A stretch of 64,000 bases of DNA from Pseudobdellovibrionaceae bacterium (GCA_947449255.1 CANFQX010000002.1:186001-250000), one strand, 5' to 3'; counted from the stretch's first letter, positions 9,498 through 18,084 are shown. The notes: a model not told the origin generated them from the sequence alone. Numbers and translations: made by a program.

Positions 9498-11114
9498 ATG
9501 ATATTAAGTACTCTGGTTTTTCTACCTCTCTTGTTTGCTTTTATCGTTTTGATCTGGCCGAACCTAAAGACTGTTAGACATCTCGCCCTTGGCTTGTCTA
9601 TAGCGGAGTTTATAGTCAGTCTTGGAATGCTTGAGAATTTTAATCCCCAATCTGCCAGCTTGCAGTTTGTCGAAAAGTTCAATTGGATTGAACGGTTTGG
9701 AATCCAGTATTTTTTTGGTGTTGATGGAATTTCGTTATGGCTAGTTCTTTTAACAACCTTTTTGACCCCGGTTATCATTTTGGCAAGCTGGAGCTCTATC
9801 AGCGAGAAGTTAAAAGGTTTTCATATATGTTTGTTTATTTTGCAAACAGCGATGCTGGGTACTTTTTTAGCCATGGATGCAGTCTTTTTCTATGCATTCT
9901 GGGAGCTCTCTTTAGTTCCAATGTACTTTATGATTGGAATCTGGGGTGGTGCGCGAAGAATTTATGCCACAGTTAAATTTTTCATATTCACTATGGCCGG
10001 ATCGGTCTTAATGTTGGTTGCTATCGTTTACATGATGTATCTGACTCAAGAGGCGACTGGTCACATGAGCGCTAGTCTTCTTGAATTCTACAAGTTGAAA
10101 ATTCCATTTGTGGGTGGGACCTTCTTTAGCGTGCAAACTCTTTTATTCTTTGCCTTTGCTCTAGCCTTTGCAATTAAGGTTCCTGCTTTTCCGGTTCACA
10201 CCTGGTTGCCCGACGCCCACGTTGAAGCACCAACACCTGGTTCTGTGATCCTTGCTGGGGTTATGTTGAAAATGGGCACGTATGGATTTATGCGCTGGGT
10301 GATCCCATTATTTCCGGAGGCCTCAGAATATTGGGCTTGGTTGTTCATGCTGATTGGAACTGTCGGTATCATTTATGGTGCCCTAGTTGCAATGGTCCAG
10401 CCTGATGTTAAAAAATTAGTAGCCTATTCTTCAGTTTCACACATGGGGTATATCTTAGTAGGGCTGTTTGCATTCAATGCCTATGGTTTTAGCGGTGGAT
10501 TATTTCAGATGTTGAGTCATGGAATTTCTACGGGAGCTTTGTTTATTCTGATCGGTATGATCTACGAAAGGACTCATTCAAGAGAAATTTCAAAGTATGG
10601 CGGACTCGCTGGTGTTTTACCAATATTTACCATTTTCTTTTTTATCATCACTTTGTCTTCCATAGCGGTTCCAATGACAAACGGCTTTGTTGGTGAGTTT
10701 TTGATTCTCATTGGGACTTTCAAGGCACAGCCCGCTTTTGCATATTTTGCAGTTTCAGGTGTTGTTCTGGGAGCAGTTTACATGCTGTGGATGTTTAAGC
10801 GAGTGTTTTTTGGAGCCCAAGGTGAACTCGTTCGGGATGAGAAACATCCGTTGAAGGATCTTAATGCAAGAGAAATTGCAGTGTTAGTTCCCATGGTAGC
10901 CATGGTATTTATTATGGGATTGGCTCCCAATTATTTTCTTAATTATTCAAAGGCAAGTATTGATAATTTAGTAAATAGTAAAAATGGCTACAGTCTAACA
11001 TTGACCGAAAATGCTCAGTCTATTTTAGATTTTGTTCCGGGAAACGCTCCGAGTGGTGCATCCGACGGTTCAGCGAATGTTTCAAAGATCACACCCGAAC
11101 AAGGGGATAACTAG
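9498..11114 (+). CDS. nuoM: NADH-quinone oxidoreductase subunit M
   Basis: NuoM is the middle antiporter-like proton pump of complex I. The 538-residue, roughly 14-helix product contains the conserved FFYAFWELSLVPMYFMIGIW, KVPAFPVHTWLPDAHVEAPT and KKLVAYSSVSHMGYILVG blocks. The last 40 or so residues (NAPSGASDGSANVSKITPEQ) are a hydrophilic tail beyond the last helix, with no family equivalent that I know. The ATG at 9498 comes 4 nt after the nuoL stop, and the nuoN ATG follows its own stop directly. Confidence 0.97.
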   Translation: MILSTLVFLPLLFAFIVLIWPNLKTVRHLALGLSIAEFIVSLGMLENFNPQSASLQFVEKFNWIERFGIQYFFGVDGISLWLVLLTTFLTPVIILASWSSISEKLKGFHICLFILQTAMLGTFLAMDAVFFYAFWELSLVPMYFMIGIWGGARRIYATVKFFIFTMAGSVLMLVAIVYMMYLTQEATGHMSASLLEFYKLKIPFVGGTFFSVQTLLFFAFALAFAIKVPAFPVHTWLPDAHVEAPTPGSVILAGVMLKMGTYGFMRWVIPLFPEASEYWAWLFMLIGTVGIIYGALVAMVQPDVKKLVAYSSVSHMGYILVGLFAFNAYGFSGGLFQMLSHGISTGALFILIGMIYERTHSREISKYGGLAGVLPIFTIFFFIITLSSIAVPMTNGFVGEFLILIGTFKAQPAFAYFAVSGVVLGAVYMLWMFKRVFFGAQGELVRDEKHPLKDLNAREIAVLVPMVAMVFIMGLAPNYFLNYSKASIDNLVNSKNGYSLTLTENAQSILDFVPGNAPSGASDGSANVSKITPEQGDN

Positions 11115-12575
11115 ATGAATTTTTCAATTGGATTACGAGATCTATTGTTAGTATCGCCAATGATTGCGATGTTTATTTTAAGCTTAATACCATTGACGGT
11201 AAAAGTTCTTAGAGGAAATCAAGAACAGAACTCCTATGTTACTCTAACTCAAGGTTTATTGGGAATTGTAGCAGCGGTAGTGCTTGTTGCAGTGTTTGGT
11301 GGCGCAGGTAAAACGGCATTTAATAACAGCTTAATTTTTGATGGTATCACTCAGTTAATAAGCATTATCGCTTTGGTTTCAACAGGCGTTGCGATGATCA
11401 TGATGTATGAGAATCCAGCTACGACAGGGAAACAATTTTCTGAATTGATATTTTTGACAATGTCATCAGCGGTAGGAATGTTAATATTGGTGGCAGCTGT
11501 TGATTTATTGATGGTTTTCATTGGTCTGGAGATGATGTCACTGGCACTTTACCTTATGATTGCAATGAGCCATGAGGAAAAATTATCCAAAGAAGCTGCC
11601 CTAAAATACTTCATACTTGGATCTTTTGCCTCGGCAATATTCCTCTATGGTGTGGCATTTATATTTGGATCGACTGGCGGGACTAATATTTTAGGATTTA
11701 TGGAAAAAGCTCCAGAGCTAATTCAAACCAGCCGTATTTTTCTGTTTGGGATTTCTTTCGTTATTCTTGGATTTTGTTTTAAAGTTTCTATTACTCCCTT
11801 TCACGCTTGGACACCTGATGTCTATCAGGGTGCACCCACACCGCATACAGCATTTATGGCAACTGCCGTAAAAGCTGTTTCATTTGCAGCTTTTTTGCGA
11901 GTGATTGCGACGAAGTCTTTAATTGGTTCCGAGCATCTCTTTGATATTTTGCAATGGCTTGCAGTGATCACAATGATTGTTGGAAATACCGCCGCAATTT
12001 TGCAGAATAATCTAAAACGGACGATCGCATATTCATCAGTAGCTCACTCGGGTTACCTTTTGGTGGGTGTTATAACAGCTGGAATCAGCGATTCAGGAGT
12101 CTTTGGGGCATCAAGTGTAATCTTTTACCTTATCGGCTATTCGCTTATGACCTTGGGTGCATTTGCAATTGCAAGTATGCTTGAGCGCTCTGAAGATCAT
12201 ATAGTAAATATCGATGACCTAGCTGGACTTGCAAAGCAACGTCCTATGTTGGCCTTGTGTCTTACAGTGTTCTTGCTTTCACTGGCAGGAATACCTCCTA
12301 CGGTAGGCTTCTTTGGTAAGTTCTATTTATTTAATGCTGCCATTGGAGAGGGACTTTTGTGGCTTGCAATATGGGGCGTACTGAATTCTGTCGTTGCAGT
12401 TTACTATTATTTACGTCCAATTGTTGTGATGTACATGAAGGATGGCGATGCTCAAATATCTAATCGGTCTTTGAATGCAACGACTGCGGTTGTTGTAGTG
12501 ATGGCAGCAGCAATCATACTGATGGGTGTCTTTTCAGGCCCATTCTTTAGCATCGTCGAGAGAAGCCTTTTATAG
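11115..12575 (+). CDS. nuoN: NADH-quinone oxidoreductase subunit N
   Basis: NuoN is the third antiporter-like pump of complex I, closest to the quinone module. The 486-residue product has about 14 hydrophobic segments. It has the family blocks LEMMSLALYLMIAMSHEEK, KVSITPFHAWTPDVYQGAPT and KRTIAYSSVAHSGYLLVG, plus the late SLAGIPPTVGFFGKFYLFNA motif. It starts at the base after the nuoM stop. It is the last gene of the operon, and a hairpin terminator follows 21 nt downstream. Confidence 0.97.
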   Translation: MNFSIGLRDLLLVSPMIAMFILSLIPLTVKVLRGNQEQNSYVTLTQGLLGIVAAVVLVAVFGGAGKTAFNNSLIFDGITQLISIIALVSTGVAMIMMYENPATTGKQFSELIFLTMSSAVGMLILVAAVDLLMVFIGLEMMSLALYLMIAMSHEEKLSKEAALKYFILGSFASAIFLYGVAFIFGSTGGTNILGFMEKAPELIQTSRIFLFGISFVILGFCFKVSITPFHAWTPDVYQGAPTPHTAFMATAVKAVSFAAFLRVIATKSLIGSEHLFDILQWLAVITMIVGNTAAILQNNLKRTIAYSSVAHSGYLLVGVITAGISDSGVFGASSVIFYLIGYSLMTLGAFAIASMLERSEDHIVNIDDLAGLAKQRPMLALCLTVFLLSLAGIPPTVGFFGKFYLFNAAIGEGLLWLAIWGVLNSVVAVYYYLRPIVVMYMKDGDAQISNRSLNATTAVVVVMAAAIILMGVFSGPFFSIVERSLL

Positions 12576-12596
12576 TCTAAATTTTTTTGATTATTT

Positions 12597-12632
12597 TTAA
12601 AAGGCTGCTGGAGGATCTCCACAGCCTTTTAA
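12597..12632. terminator. Bidirectional terminator between nuoN and the patatin gene
   Basis: An 11-bp inverted repeat (12597-12607 against 12622-12632, core AAAAGGCTG/CAGCCTTTT) has a second short stem TGGAG/CTCCA in its loop. It separates two convergent genes and overlaps the patatin stop codon, so it can end transcripts from both sides. T-runs flank it on both strands. Confidence 0.75.
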
Positions 12633-13828
12633 ATTTCATGAAGCCTTAGTGCATTGAGTCCTGATTTAAATCCAACTTTTACAATTCGTCCCAAGATTTC
12701 TGGGTTTAAACTAAAGTGATCAACAAAAAACATTTCGTAATTTTGTGGCCGTGGGGCTATGTAAATATAATCGACTTCAGGTCGGTGATTTACTTTTTCC
12801 CTAATTATTTGCAGTAGTTTTTCTTTATGCGCCTCTGGCAACTTGGCTTGCCGGAAATAGTTGGCCACTGAATCGTATATACCTGAGATGTCATTTTGAT
12901 TTTGTATATGTTTAGCAATTTTTTGCTGAATGACCTGATAGAGAGCTTGATTCAATATCAAAGGAATTCCGTATTTATCTAGAGAACCCATCTCGGGAGT
13001 ATAATGGTAAGGCTGTATTGAATACGAGGAGATGACCAAGTCAGCTCCATTATCGGTGGCCACGTGAGTTGACAACGTGTCGCGGATCTCCCCATCGTAA
13101 TAGAAAATTTCCTTACCATCAGGTCTTGTAATTCCATAAGGTGAAAAAACTGGGGGTAGGGAAGTTGAAGCTGCCACAGATTCGCTGATTGTTGAATAGT
13201 TAATATATTTAGTGCTGCCAGTTTTGTAAGAGTTTGGAAAATTCCCAAAAATAGCTTTTCTAGAATGATTGAGCTGTGTTCCAACAATGTACAGCTCAAC
13301 ACCAAGTCTTGCGAAGTCATTGTCTAAGAAGACTTCCCTACGCAAATAGCTTTCAATTCCTTTTGTTGAAAAGAGACCATTCAATTTAAGTCCATTTTTA
13401 ATCAGAGATTCAATTCCACCGGTGACAATATTTTTTTCCAAAAGTGAGCGGGGTATAAACCGCAATAGACCACTCGAATTTAAGTTAAAAATATCCCTAT
13501 AAGTAATGGATTTGAGATACCGCAAGTCAGTTTTGTCAAAGGTAGGGGTTTTGCCAGAGCCAATTTGAAATGCATTGATGAGGGATTCAATTGGGTATCC
13601 AGCACCCAAAATCGAAGCTACAAAGGCCCCGGCACTTGAGCCCACATAAAGACGAATCGTCATGGGGTCGTCATCATTAAAATTTTGTCTGACCATTTCT
13701 TTGGTGCCGCCAGCGAACTTAAAGCCCTTTTCTTGAAGGGCAAGGCAGACACCTATATGAAATGCCGCAGCTTTAATGCCGCCACCACTTAGAACTAGTG
13801 CAACTTTTTTTTTGTCTTTTATACGCAT
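12629..13828 (-). CDS. Patatin-like phospholipase
   Basis: A 399-residue patatin-fold lipid acyl hydrolase. The N-terminal oxyanion loop is LVLSGGGIKAAAFHIG. The nucleophile elbow GSSAG puts Ser65 in place, and the catalytic aspartate is in YYDGE (Asp245). Together they make the Ser-Asp dyad of the family. There is no signal peptide, so the protein is either cytoplasmic or exported by another route. Patatin-like enzymes act on membrane phospholipids and serve in lipid turnover or as effectors, and the sequence does not decide between these roles. The ATG at 13826-13828 lacks a clear Shine-Dalgarno. The 5' side faces the DnaA-box region shared with the gene at 14252. Confidence 0.9.
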   Translation of the reverse strand: MRIKDKKKVALVLSGGGIKAAAFHIGVCLALQEKGFKFAGGTKEMVRQNFNDDDPMTIRLYVGSSAGAFVASILGAGYPIESLINAFQIGSGKTPTFDKTDLRYLKSITYRDIFNLNSSGLLRFIPRSLLEKNIVTGGIESLIKNGLKLNGLFSTKGIESYLRREVFLDNDFARLGVELYIVGTQLNHSRKAIFGNFPNSYKTGSTKYINYSTISESVAASTSLPPVFSPYGITRPDGKEIFYYDGEIRDTLSTHVATDNGADLVISSYSIQPYHYTPEMGSLDKYGIPLILNQALYQVIQQKIAKHIQNQNDISGIYDSVANYFRQAKLPEAHKEKLLQIIREKVNHRPEVDYIYIAPRPQNYEMFFVDHFSLNPEILGRIVKVGFKSGLNALRLHEI

Positions 13829-13897
13829 ATCAGTGTGAACAGTATGGATAATGAATCCTGAATGAGCAAAGAGAAATTATTTTTGTTAGAGCGATTG

Positions 13898-13909
13898 ATG
13901 AATATTCAT
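13898..13909. repeat. 12-bp perfect palindrome, operator-like
   Basis: ATGAATATTCAT reads the same on both strands. It lies 70 bp upstream of the patatin start and just before the long inverted repeat. A related decamer, TGAATACTCA, occurs at 13974-13983 and 14153-14162, and the second copy overlaps another palindrome (ATTCATGAAT, 14148-14157). The set resembles binding sites for a dimeric regulator. Confidence 0.5.
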
Positions 13910-13912
13910 TTT

Positions 13913-13967
13913 TAGTGACTATCCAAATTGACTACTCAATTTGGATAGTCAATTTGGATAGTCACTA
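13913..13967. repeat. 22-bp perfect inverted repeat with internal tandem copy
   Basis: The left arm 13913-13934 is the exact reverse complement of the right arm 13946-13967, with an 11-bp spacer. The 13-mer AATTTGGATAGTC is also repeated in tandem at 13938-13950 and 13951-13963. There are therefore three copies of the same word, two direct and one inverted. No T-run follows on either strand and both neighbouring genes point away, so a terminator role is unlikely. An operator or a DNA-structure site is more likely. Confidence 0.85.
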
Positions 13968-14016
13968 GCTAGATGAATACTCAGAACAGGCCTAGGTGTT
14001 TAAATAATTAGCATCA

Positions 14017-14091
14017 TGTGGATAACCTTTAAATTTAATGTGGATAAGTTTGGTATATCTTGTAGATAAGTATCTTTTGCAATGTGGATAA
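14017..14091 (+). promoter_or_regulatory. Helically phased array of four DnaA-box-like nonamers
   Basis: TGTGGATAA, the reverse complement of the consensus DnaA box TTATCCACA, occurs perfectly at 14017-14025, 14039-14047 and 14083-14091. A one-mismatch copy (TGTAGATAA) lies at 14061-14069. The starts are exactly 22 bp apart and all boxes face the same way, so they sit on one face of the helix. The sequence between boxes is not conserved and is AT-rich. Known DnaA boxes act in origins, in DnaA-titrating sites and in DnaA-controlled promoters. The usual origin neighbours (dnaA, dnaN, rpmH, parAB) are absent here. Confidence 0.75.
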
Positions 14092-14095
14092 TTAT

Positions 14096-14114
14096 GGGAA
14101 TTTCTTAAATTCCC
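14096..14114. repeat. Perfect 8-bp inverted repeat beside the DnaA boxes
   Basis: GGGAATTT (14096-14103) and AAATTCCC (14107-14114) are separated by three bases. The repeat begins five bases after the last DnaA box. Its small spacer and lack of a following T-run suggest a protein-binding site rather than a terminator. Confidence 0.5.
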
Positions 14115-14251
14115 CGATTAAAGTCTGGTTTTTTAGTGATTTTGGATATTCATGAATACTCATTTTGACTGAGACTGCTGCTATGGTAGGTTCTTATTAC
14201 CGACTGAGTAGGTGACCACCGAAATCGAAAAGTTTGTAAAAAGGGGATTTG

Positions 14252-14815
14252 ATGAATTCAGAGGCTTGCGGTTCATGGTTACCGCTAACGGACTACTCGA
14301 CTAAGTATCGAATTAGTATGAGTACACTCCGCCGTAGAATCAAAGCCGAAGACATTAAATTTCGATTTGATGAAGGAAAATACTTCATCATGGACGAACC
14401 AGTGAGTACCCATCAAAGAGTTAATCGCCCCTCCCTGGACAGTGAAGAGGCTTTGGTGGGTACTCATTATGGAGTATCAAGTGAGAATCAAGAAAATACC
14501 TCTGAGAGTAAATCTGAAGAAATATTAAGCAGAGCTCGTTATGCTCAAGGAATGGGCAATATGAATGAATTGGATTTTAACAATCCCGGCAGATCAAAAA
14601 ATATAAATGGAAATTTAAAAGAGCTCAGCAAAGATGAGTCTATCTTAGTTGCTGCAAATAAGCTTTTAAATGAATTAAAAATGGCCTATTCAAAAATTCT
14701 CCAAGAAAAAGAAGAGCACGTATTGCAGCTTCGAGGTGAAGTTGCAGATCTAAAAACTTTGGTTCGATTATTAGAATCAGATAATCAACGACTCAAAAGC
14801 TCAGGCGAAAGCTAA
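14252..14815 (+). CDS. Helix-turn-helix/coiled-coil protein, possible regulator
   Basis: A 187-residue protein of unknown function. Residues 10-50 (LTDYSTKYRISMSTLRRRIK, followed by FDEGKYFIMD) look like the small winged HTH of excisionases and MerR-type DNA-binding domains. A low-complexity polar middle follows. Residues 130-180 form a heptad-patterned coiled coil (NKLLNELKMAYSKILQEKEE and beyond) that could dimerise the protein. The chosen start is ATG 14252 with AAGGGG a few bases upstream. A TTG directly before it is possible but less likely. Because it lies right behind the repeat-rich control region, it may bind there (inference). The downstream peptidase gene begins 11 nt after its stop. 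Confidence 0.75.
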   Translation: MNSEACGSWLPLTDYSTKYRISMSTLRRRIKAEDIKFRFDEGKYFIMDEPVSTHQRVNRPSLDSEEALVGTHYGVSSENQENTSESKSEEILSRARYAQGMGNMNELDFNNPGRSKNINGNLKELSKDESILVAANKLLNELKMAYSKILQEKEEHVLQLRGEVADLKTLVRLLESDNQRLKSSGES

Positions 14816-14826
14816 AAGCTTTGTCC

Positions 14827-15513
14827 ATGAATTTATTAATATCATTTTTCATTGCACTTCAAGTTGTTCAAGCTGGAGAACTTCAAACCAATTCAACCTT
14901 TTCTTCGAACGCCCCACATTGGATTACGAAGGGCAGAGTTGATAAAACCACTGAACATATTCAAAGTTTTTTAGAATGGGATATTCATCGCATCACGGTG
15001 GAGTGGTATAAAGATCAAATGTCGTTCGAGAGCGCTCACCACTTAGGGCCTCATGTTCTAGCCGTGTCCAAGAAAAATGAAAATAAAGTGCTGATTGGGC
15101 CTAAGGTGACAGCTAATAATTTTGACCGTATTTTTGGTCATGAGCTTGTTCATGTCATTATTTTTCAAAAATACAAGGAATCCGTTCCGCAGTGGCTTGA
15201 AGAAGGTCTTGCAAATTTTATTTCTAAAAGTGGACCGGTCAACTATCAGTGGCTAGGTAAGCAACCTTTTCCAAAAGACATTCGTGACCTAGTCCATCCT
15301 TTTAGTGGCGATCTAGATTTGCTTCGCTATCAATATGAAGGCTCTCAGGCGCTTGCAGAAATGATTGCATCTAAGTGTGATTTAAAGAATTTGCTTCGCT
15401 TGTCTGTCGGTCGAAAGATGGAAAGCTATTTGGATACTTATTGTCGAATAAATGATTTGAATTCTGCTTATCGTAAATGGATTAAAATCAAAACGCCGCA
15501 GCCACAAAAATAA
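14827..15513 (+). CDS. Secreted HExxH zinc metallopeptidase (gluzincin-like)
   Basis: A 228-residue exported protein. The signal peptide ends near VVQA-GE. The motif HELVHVII supplies two zinc histidines and the catalytic glutamate, and WLEEGLANF about 20 residues later gives the third ligand, the arrangement of peptidase clan MA(E). The C-terminal third has two cysteines (SKCDLK, TYCRIN) that could form a disulphide in the periplasm. Substrate is unknown. ATG 14827 is preferred; an in-frame TTG at 14821 is also possible. It probably shares a transcript with the HTH gene in front of it. A hairpin terminator follows at once. Confidence 0.85.
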   Translation: MNLLISFFIALQVVQAGELQTNSTFSSNAPHWITKGRVDKTTEHIQSFLEWDIHRITVEWYKDQMSFESAHHLGPHVLAVSKKNENKVLIGPKVTANNFDRIFGHELVHVIIFQKYKESVPQWLEEGLANFISKSGPVNYQWLGKQPFPKDIRDLVHPFSGDLDLLRYQYEGSQALAEMIASKCDLKNLLRLSVGRKMESYLDTYCRINDLNSAYRKWIKIKTPQPQK

Positions 15514-15543
15514 AAAGAAACTGATTTTCACCAGTTCCTTTTT
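15512..15543. terminator. Bidirectional terminator between the peptidase gene and lon
   Basis: A 12-bp stem with one mismatch (15512-15523 against 15532-15543, core AACTG/CAGTT) has an 8-nt loop. It has an A-rich side and a T-rich side, so it can work on both strands. It overlaps the peptidase stop codon and lies just past the lon stop. Confidence 0.7.
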
Positions 15544-15565
15544 TTATTTTAATTATAATTGGGCT

Positions 15566-17974
15566 CTATGCTGCCAATCCCTTTGTTTTCTTGGGATCTT
15601 TTTTTATGCCTGCTTTTTTCGACGCAGTCACTGCGCTTCGGTCGAAAGCTACAGCGAAGACTTCATCAAGATTTTCAGCAAGGATAAAATTGATTTTATC
15701 TTTGAAAACCTTTGGAATGTCAGCCAGGTCCTTTTTGCAGGCCATCGGAATAATTATGTTCGTAATTCCGAGGTTCAAAGCAGCCAGACATTTTTCCCGA
15801 ACTCCACCAACCGGAAGGACTTTACCCTGGAGGGTGACCTCGCCTGTCATGGCGATATCATGACGTACTGGAGTGTCCGTCATTAAGCTCACCAATGCGG
15901 TAGTCAGTGTTATTCCTGCTGAGGGACCATCTTTTGGTATTGCGCCAGCCGGTAAATGAATGTGGATATCGTATTTATCAAAAAAGTCCTCTGGAATGTT
16001 TAGTTCTTCCATGTGAGCTCTTGCATAAGACATCGCTGCATGAGCAGATTCCTTCATCACGTCGCCAAGCTGACCAGTCAGGGCTAGTTGACCCTTCCCT
16101 TTCATTTTTAGTGCTTCGATGGTTAGAACTTCGCCACCAGCGGAAGTCCAAGCTAATCCTTGTACTACTCCAATTTGGCTATCGGCAAACTTGTCATCAC
16201 GGATAAATCTTGGTGCTCCCAGCAAATCAACAACACTTGTTTCATTGATTTCCATAAAGTTTTTCTCGCCCATCACAACCATTTTTGCAACCTTACGACA
16301 GACTGAACCAACTTCCCGCTCAAGATTTCGAAGCCCAGCTTCGCGAGTGTATCCAGAGATTAAAGTTTTAAGACCGTCATCAGTAAAGGTGATATTTTCC
16401 GGCGTTATTCCATTGGCTTCAATCTGCCTGCGGACTAGATGTTTCTTGGCGATAAAAAGCTTATCATTTTCTGTATAGCCAGGAATATTTAGTATTTCCA
16501 TTCGATCTCGCAATGCTGGAGGTATATTCTCAAGCACATTCGCAGTGGCTATAAAAAGTACGTTCGATAAATCGAAATCGACATTCAAATAATTATCTCT
16601 GAAAGTTGAATTCTGTTCAGGGTCTAAAACCTCAAGCATTGCAGCTGAAGGATCACCTCTAAAATCTGAACCTAACTTATCCACTTCATCTAAGACGATA
16701 ACTGGATTGTTAGTTTTTACTTGGCGTAAAGCTTGGATTATTTTTCCTGGCATCGCTCCGACATAAGTTCTGCGATGGCCGCGAATTTCAGCTTCGTCCT
16801 TCAGACCACCCAATGCGATTCGGTGATATTCTCTGCCCATAGCGCGGGCTATGGATTTTCCAAGTGATGTTTTTCCTACGCCTGGAGGCCCGCCAAAACA
16901 GAGAATAGGTCCCTTTAAGTTTGGTTTTAATTTGCGAACCGCTAAGAACTCCATAATACGTTCTTTTGCTTTTTCTAGTTCATAGTGATCTTCATCAAGA
17001 ATTTCTTTTGCTTTTGCCAAGTCAAAATGATCGTCAGTGTGTTTTTTCCAAGGAAGGTCGGCCATCCAGTCTAAGTAGGTCCTGACCATTGTAGCTTCTG
17101 AAGCGTCGGGATGCATGCGTTCAAGCCGACCAAGCTGTTTCAAAGCCTCAGCTTCTACTTGAGTTGGCATTCCTACGTTGACAAGCTTTTCACGAAGTTC
17201 TTCCATTTCCTCAGATTTTGAATCTTGTTCGCCAAGTTCGTTTTTAATAGCCTTCATCTGCTCGCGCAGAAAATATTCGCGCTGAGATTTTGACATGTCA
17301 TCTCGACCGTTGGTACCTCGAGATTTAATTTGGGCCTGCATTGTTTCAACTTCAGTAGCCAGGATATCAATAACCATTTTAAGCCTGTCACTAGTGTCGA
17401 AAGTTTCCAGAACACCTTGGGACTGCTCAACCTTGACTCCGAGATTAGAGGCTATAAGGTCTGCCACTCGACCAGGATCAGTGACATCATCTAAAACTAA
17501 GAGGATATCAGGAGACAATGGGCGACCAAGAGAAATAATGCGCTCAATGTGTTCTTTTGCAGTTCGTATGAGGGCTTCATTTTCAAGTAAGGTTTTTGTC
17601 GTTGCAAGCTCTTCAATTTTTTCAACTGCAACTTCAAAGGAAGGCGACGTCTTGACGTAGTTTTTAACTCGTCCCTTTGCTACCCCTTGGATCAGGATTT
17701 TAACCCTGCCATCAGAGAGCTTGCGCATTCTCATGATCATCGCAACAGTACCTACTGTGTAGATGGAGTCCGGAGTTGGGCTCTCCTCAGCAATGTCTTT
17801 TTGTGATGCTAAAAAGATAAGCCTATTCTTCGATAGAGCCTCTTCGATTGAGCGGATAGATGAATCACGTCCCACAAAAAGTGGAATGATCATATATGGA
17901 AAGACCACGATGTCTCTCACTGGTAGCATTGGCAAGGTCTGTGGAATTTCTAGTATTTTATCTTCAAAACTCAT
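15566..17974 (-). CDS. lon: ATP-dependent Lon protease
   Basis: Lon degrades misfolded and regulatory proteins in the cytoplasm. The 802-residue product matches the LonA layout. The N-terminal substrate domain is at 1-210 (PMLPVRDIVVFPYMIIPLFV) and a coiled-coil linker follows. The AAA+ module has Walker A GGPPGVGKTS near 366 and Walker B VIVLDEVDKL. The C-terminal serine-lysine peptidase domain has the nucleophile in KDGPSAG (about Ser684) and the lysine in GVREKC (about Lys728). The ATG is preceded by GGAGGAG. A basic tail (KKDPKKTKGLAA) ends the protein. DksA-like genes lie upstream on the same strand but are separated by a terminator. Confidence 0.98.
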   Translation of the reverse strand: MSFEDKILEIPQTLPMLPVRDIVVFPYMIIPLFVGRDSSIRSIEEALSKNRLIFLASQKDIAEESPTPDSIYTVGTVAMIMRMRKLSDGRVKILIQGVAKGRVKNYVKTSPSFEVAVEKIEELATTKTLLENEALIRTAKEHIERIISLGRPLSPDILLVLDDVTDPGRVADLIASNLGVKVEQSQGVLETFDTSDRLKMVIDILATEVETMQAQIKSRGTNGRDDMSKSQREYFLREQMKAIKNELGEQDSKSEEMEELREKLVNVGMPTQVEAEALKQLGRLERMHPDASEATMVRTYLDWMADLPWKKHTDDHFDLAKAKEILDEDHYELEKAKERIMEFLAVRKLKPNLKGPILCFGGPPGVGKTSLGKSIARAMGREYHRIALGGLKDEAEIRGHRRTYVGAMPGKIIQALRQVKTNNPVIVLDEVDKLGSDFRGDPSAAMLEVLDPEQNSTFRDNYLNVDFDLSNVLFIATANVLENIPPALRDRMEILNIPGYTENDKLFIAKKHLVRRQIEANGITPENITFTDDGLKTLISGYTREAGLRNLEREVGSVCRKVAKMVVMGEKNFMEINETSVVDLLGAPRFIRDDKFADSQIGVVQGLAWTSAGGEVLTIEALKMKGKGQLALTGQLGDVMKESAHAAMSYARAHMEELNIPEDFFDKYDIHIHLPAGAIPKDGPSAGITLTTALVSLMTDTPVRHDIAMTGEVTLQGKVLPVGGVREKCLAALNLGITNIIIPMACKKDLADIPKVFKDKINFILAENLDEVFAVAFDRSAVTASKKAGIKKDPKKTKGLAA

Positions 17975-18049
17975 ACCGCTCCTCCGCGTTTTGCGGGTTT
18001 ATTTCAGTCGCTGTTGACCCTTTCGGATTCAGCGGCGCGGAGCTTGAGA

Positions 18050-18084
18050 GAAAAAATAAAAATTAGACTGACATCCATGTCAGT
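18050..18084 (-). terminator. Intrinsic terminator of the DksA-like gene
   Basis: On the minus strand a perfect hairpin (ACTGACA, four-base loop, TGTCAGT; 18067-18084) is followed by a T-rich run (18050-18066). It lies 30 nt past the stop of the gene at 18114-18515 and upstream of lon. Confidence 0.8.

Noticed and set aside
12597-12632. The hairpin at the nuoN/patatin junction as an insertion end or attachment site
   Set aside because: The repeat is not flanked by direct repeats and is well explained as a terminator.
16677-16685. Single TTATCCACT, close to a DnaA box, in the lon gene
   Set aside because: One copy with a mismatch inside a conserved coding region is expected by chance.
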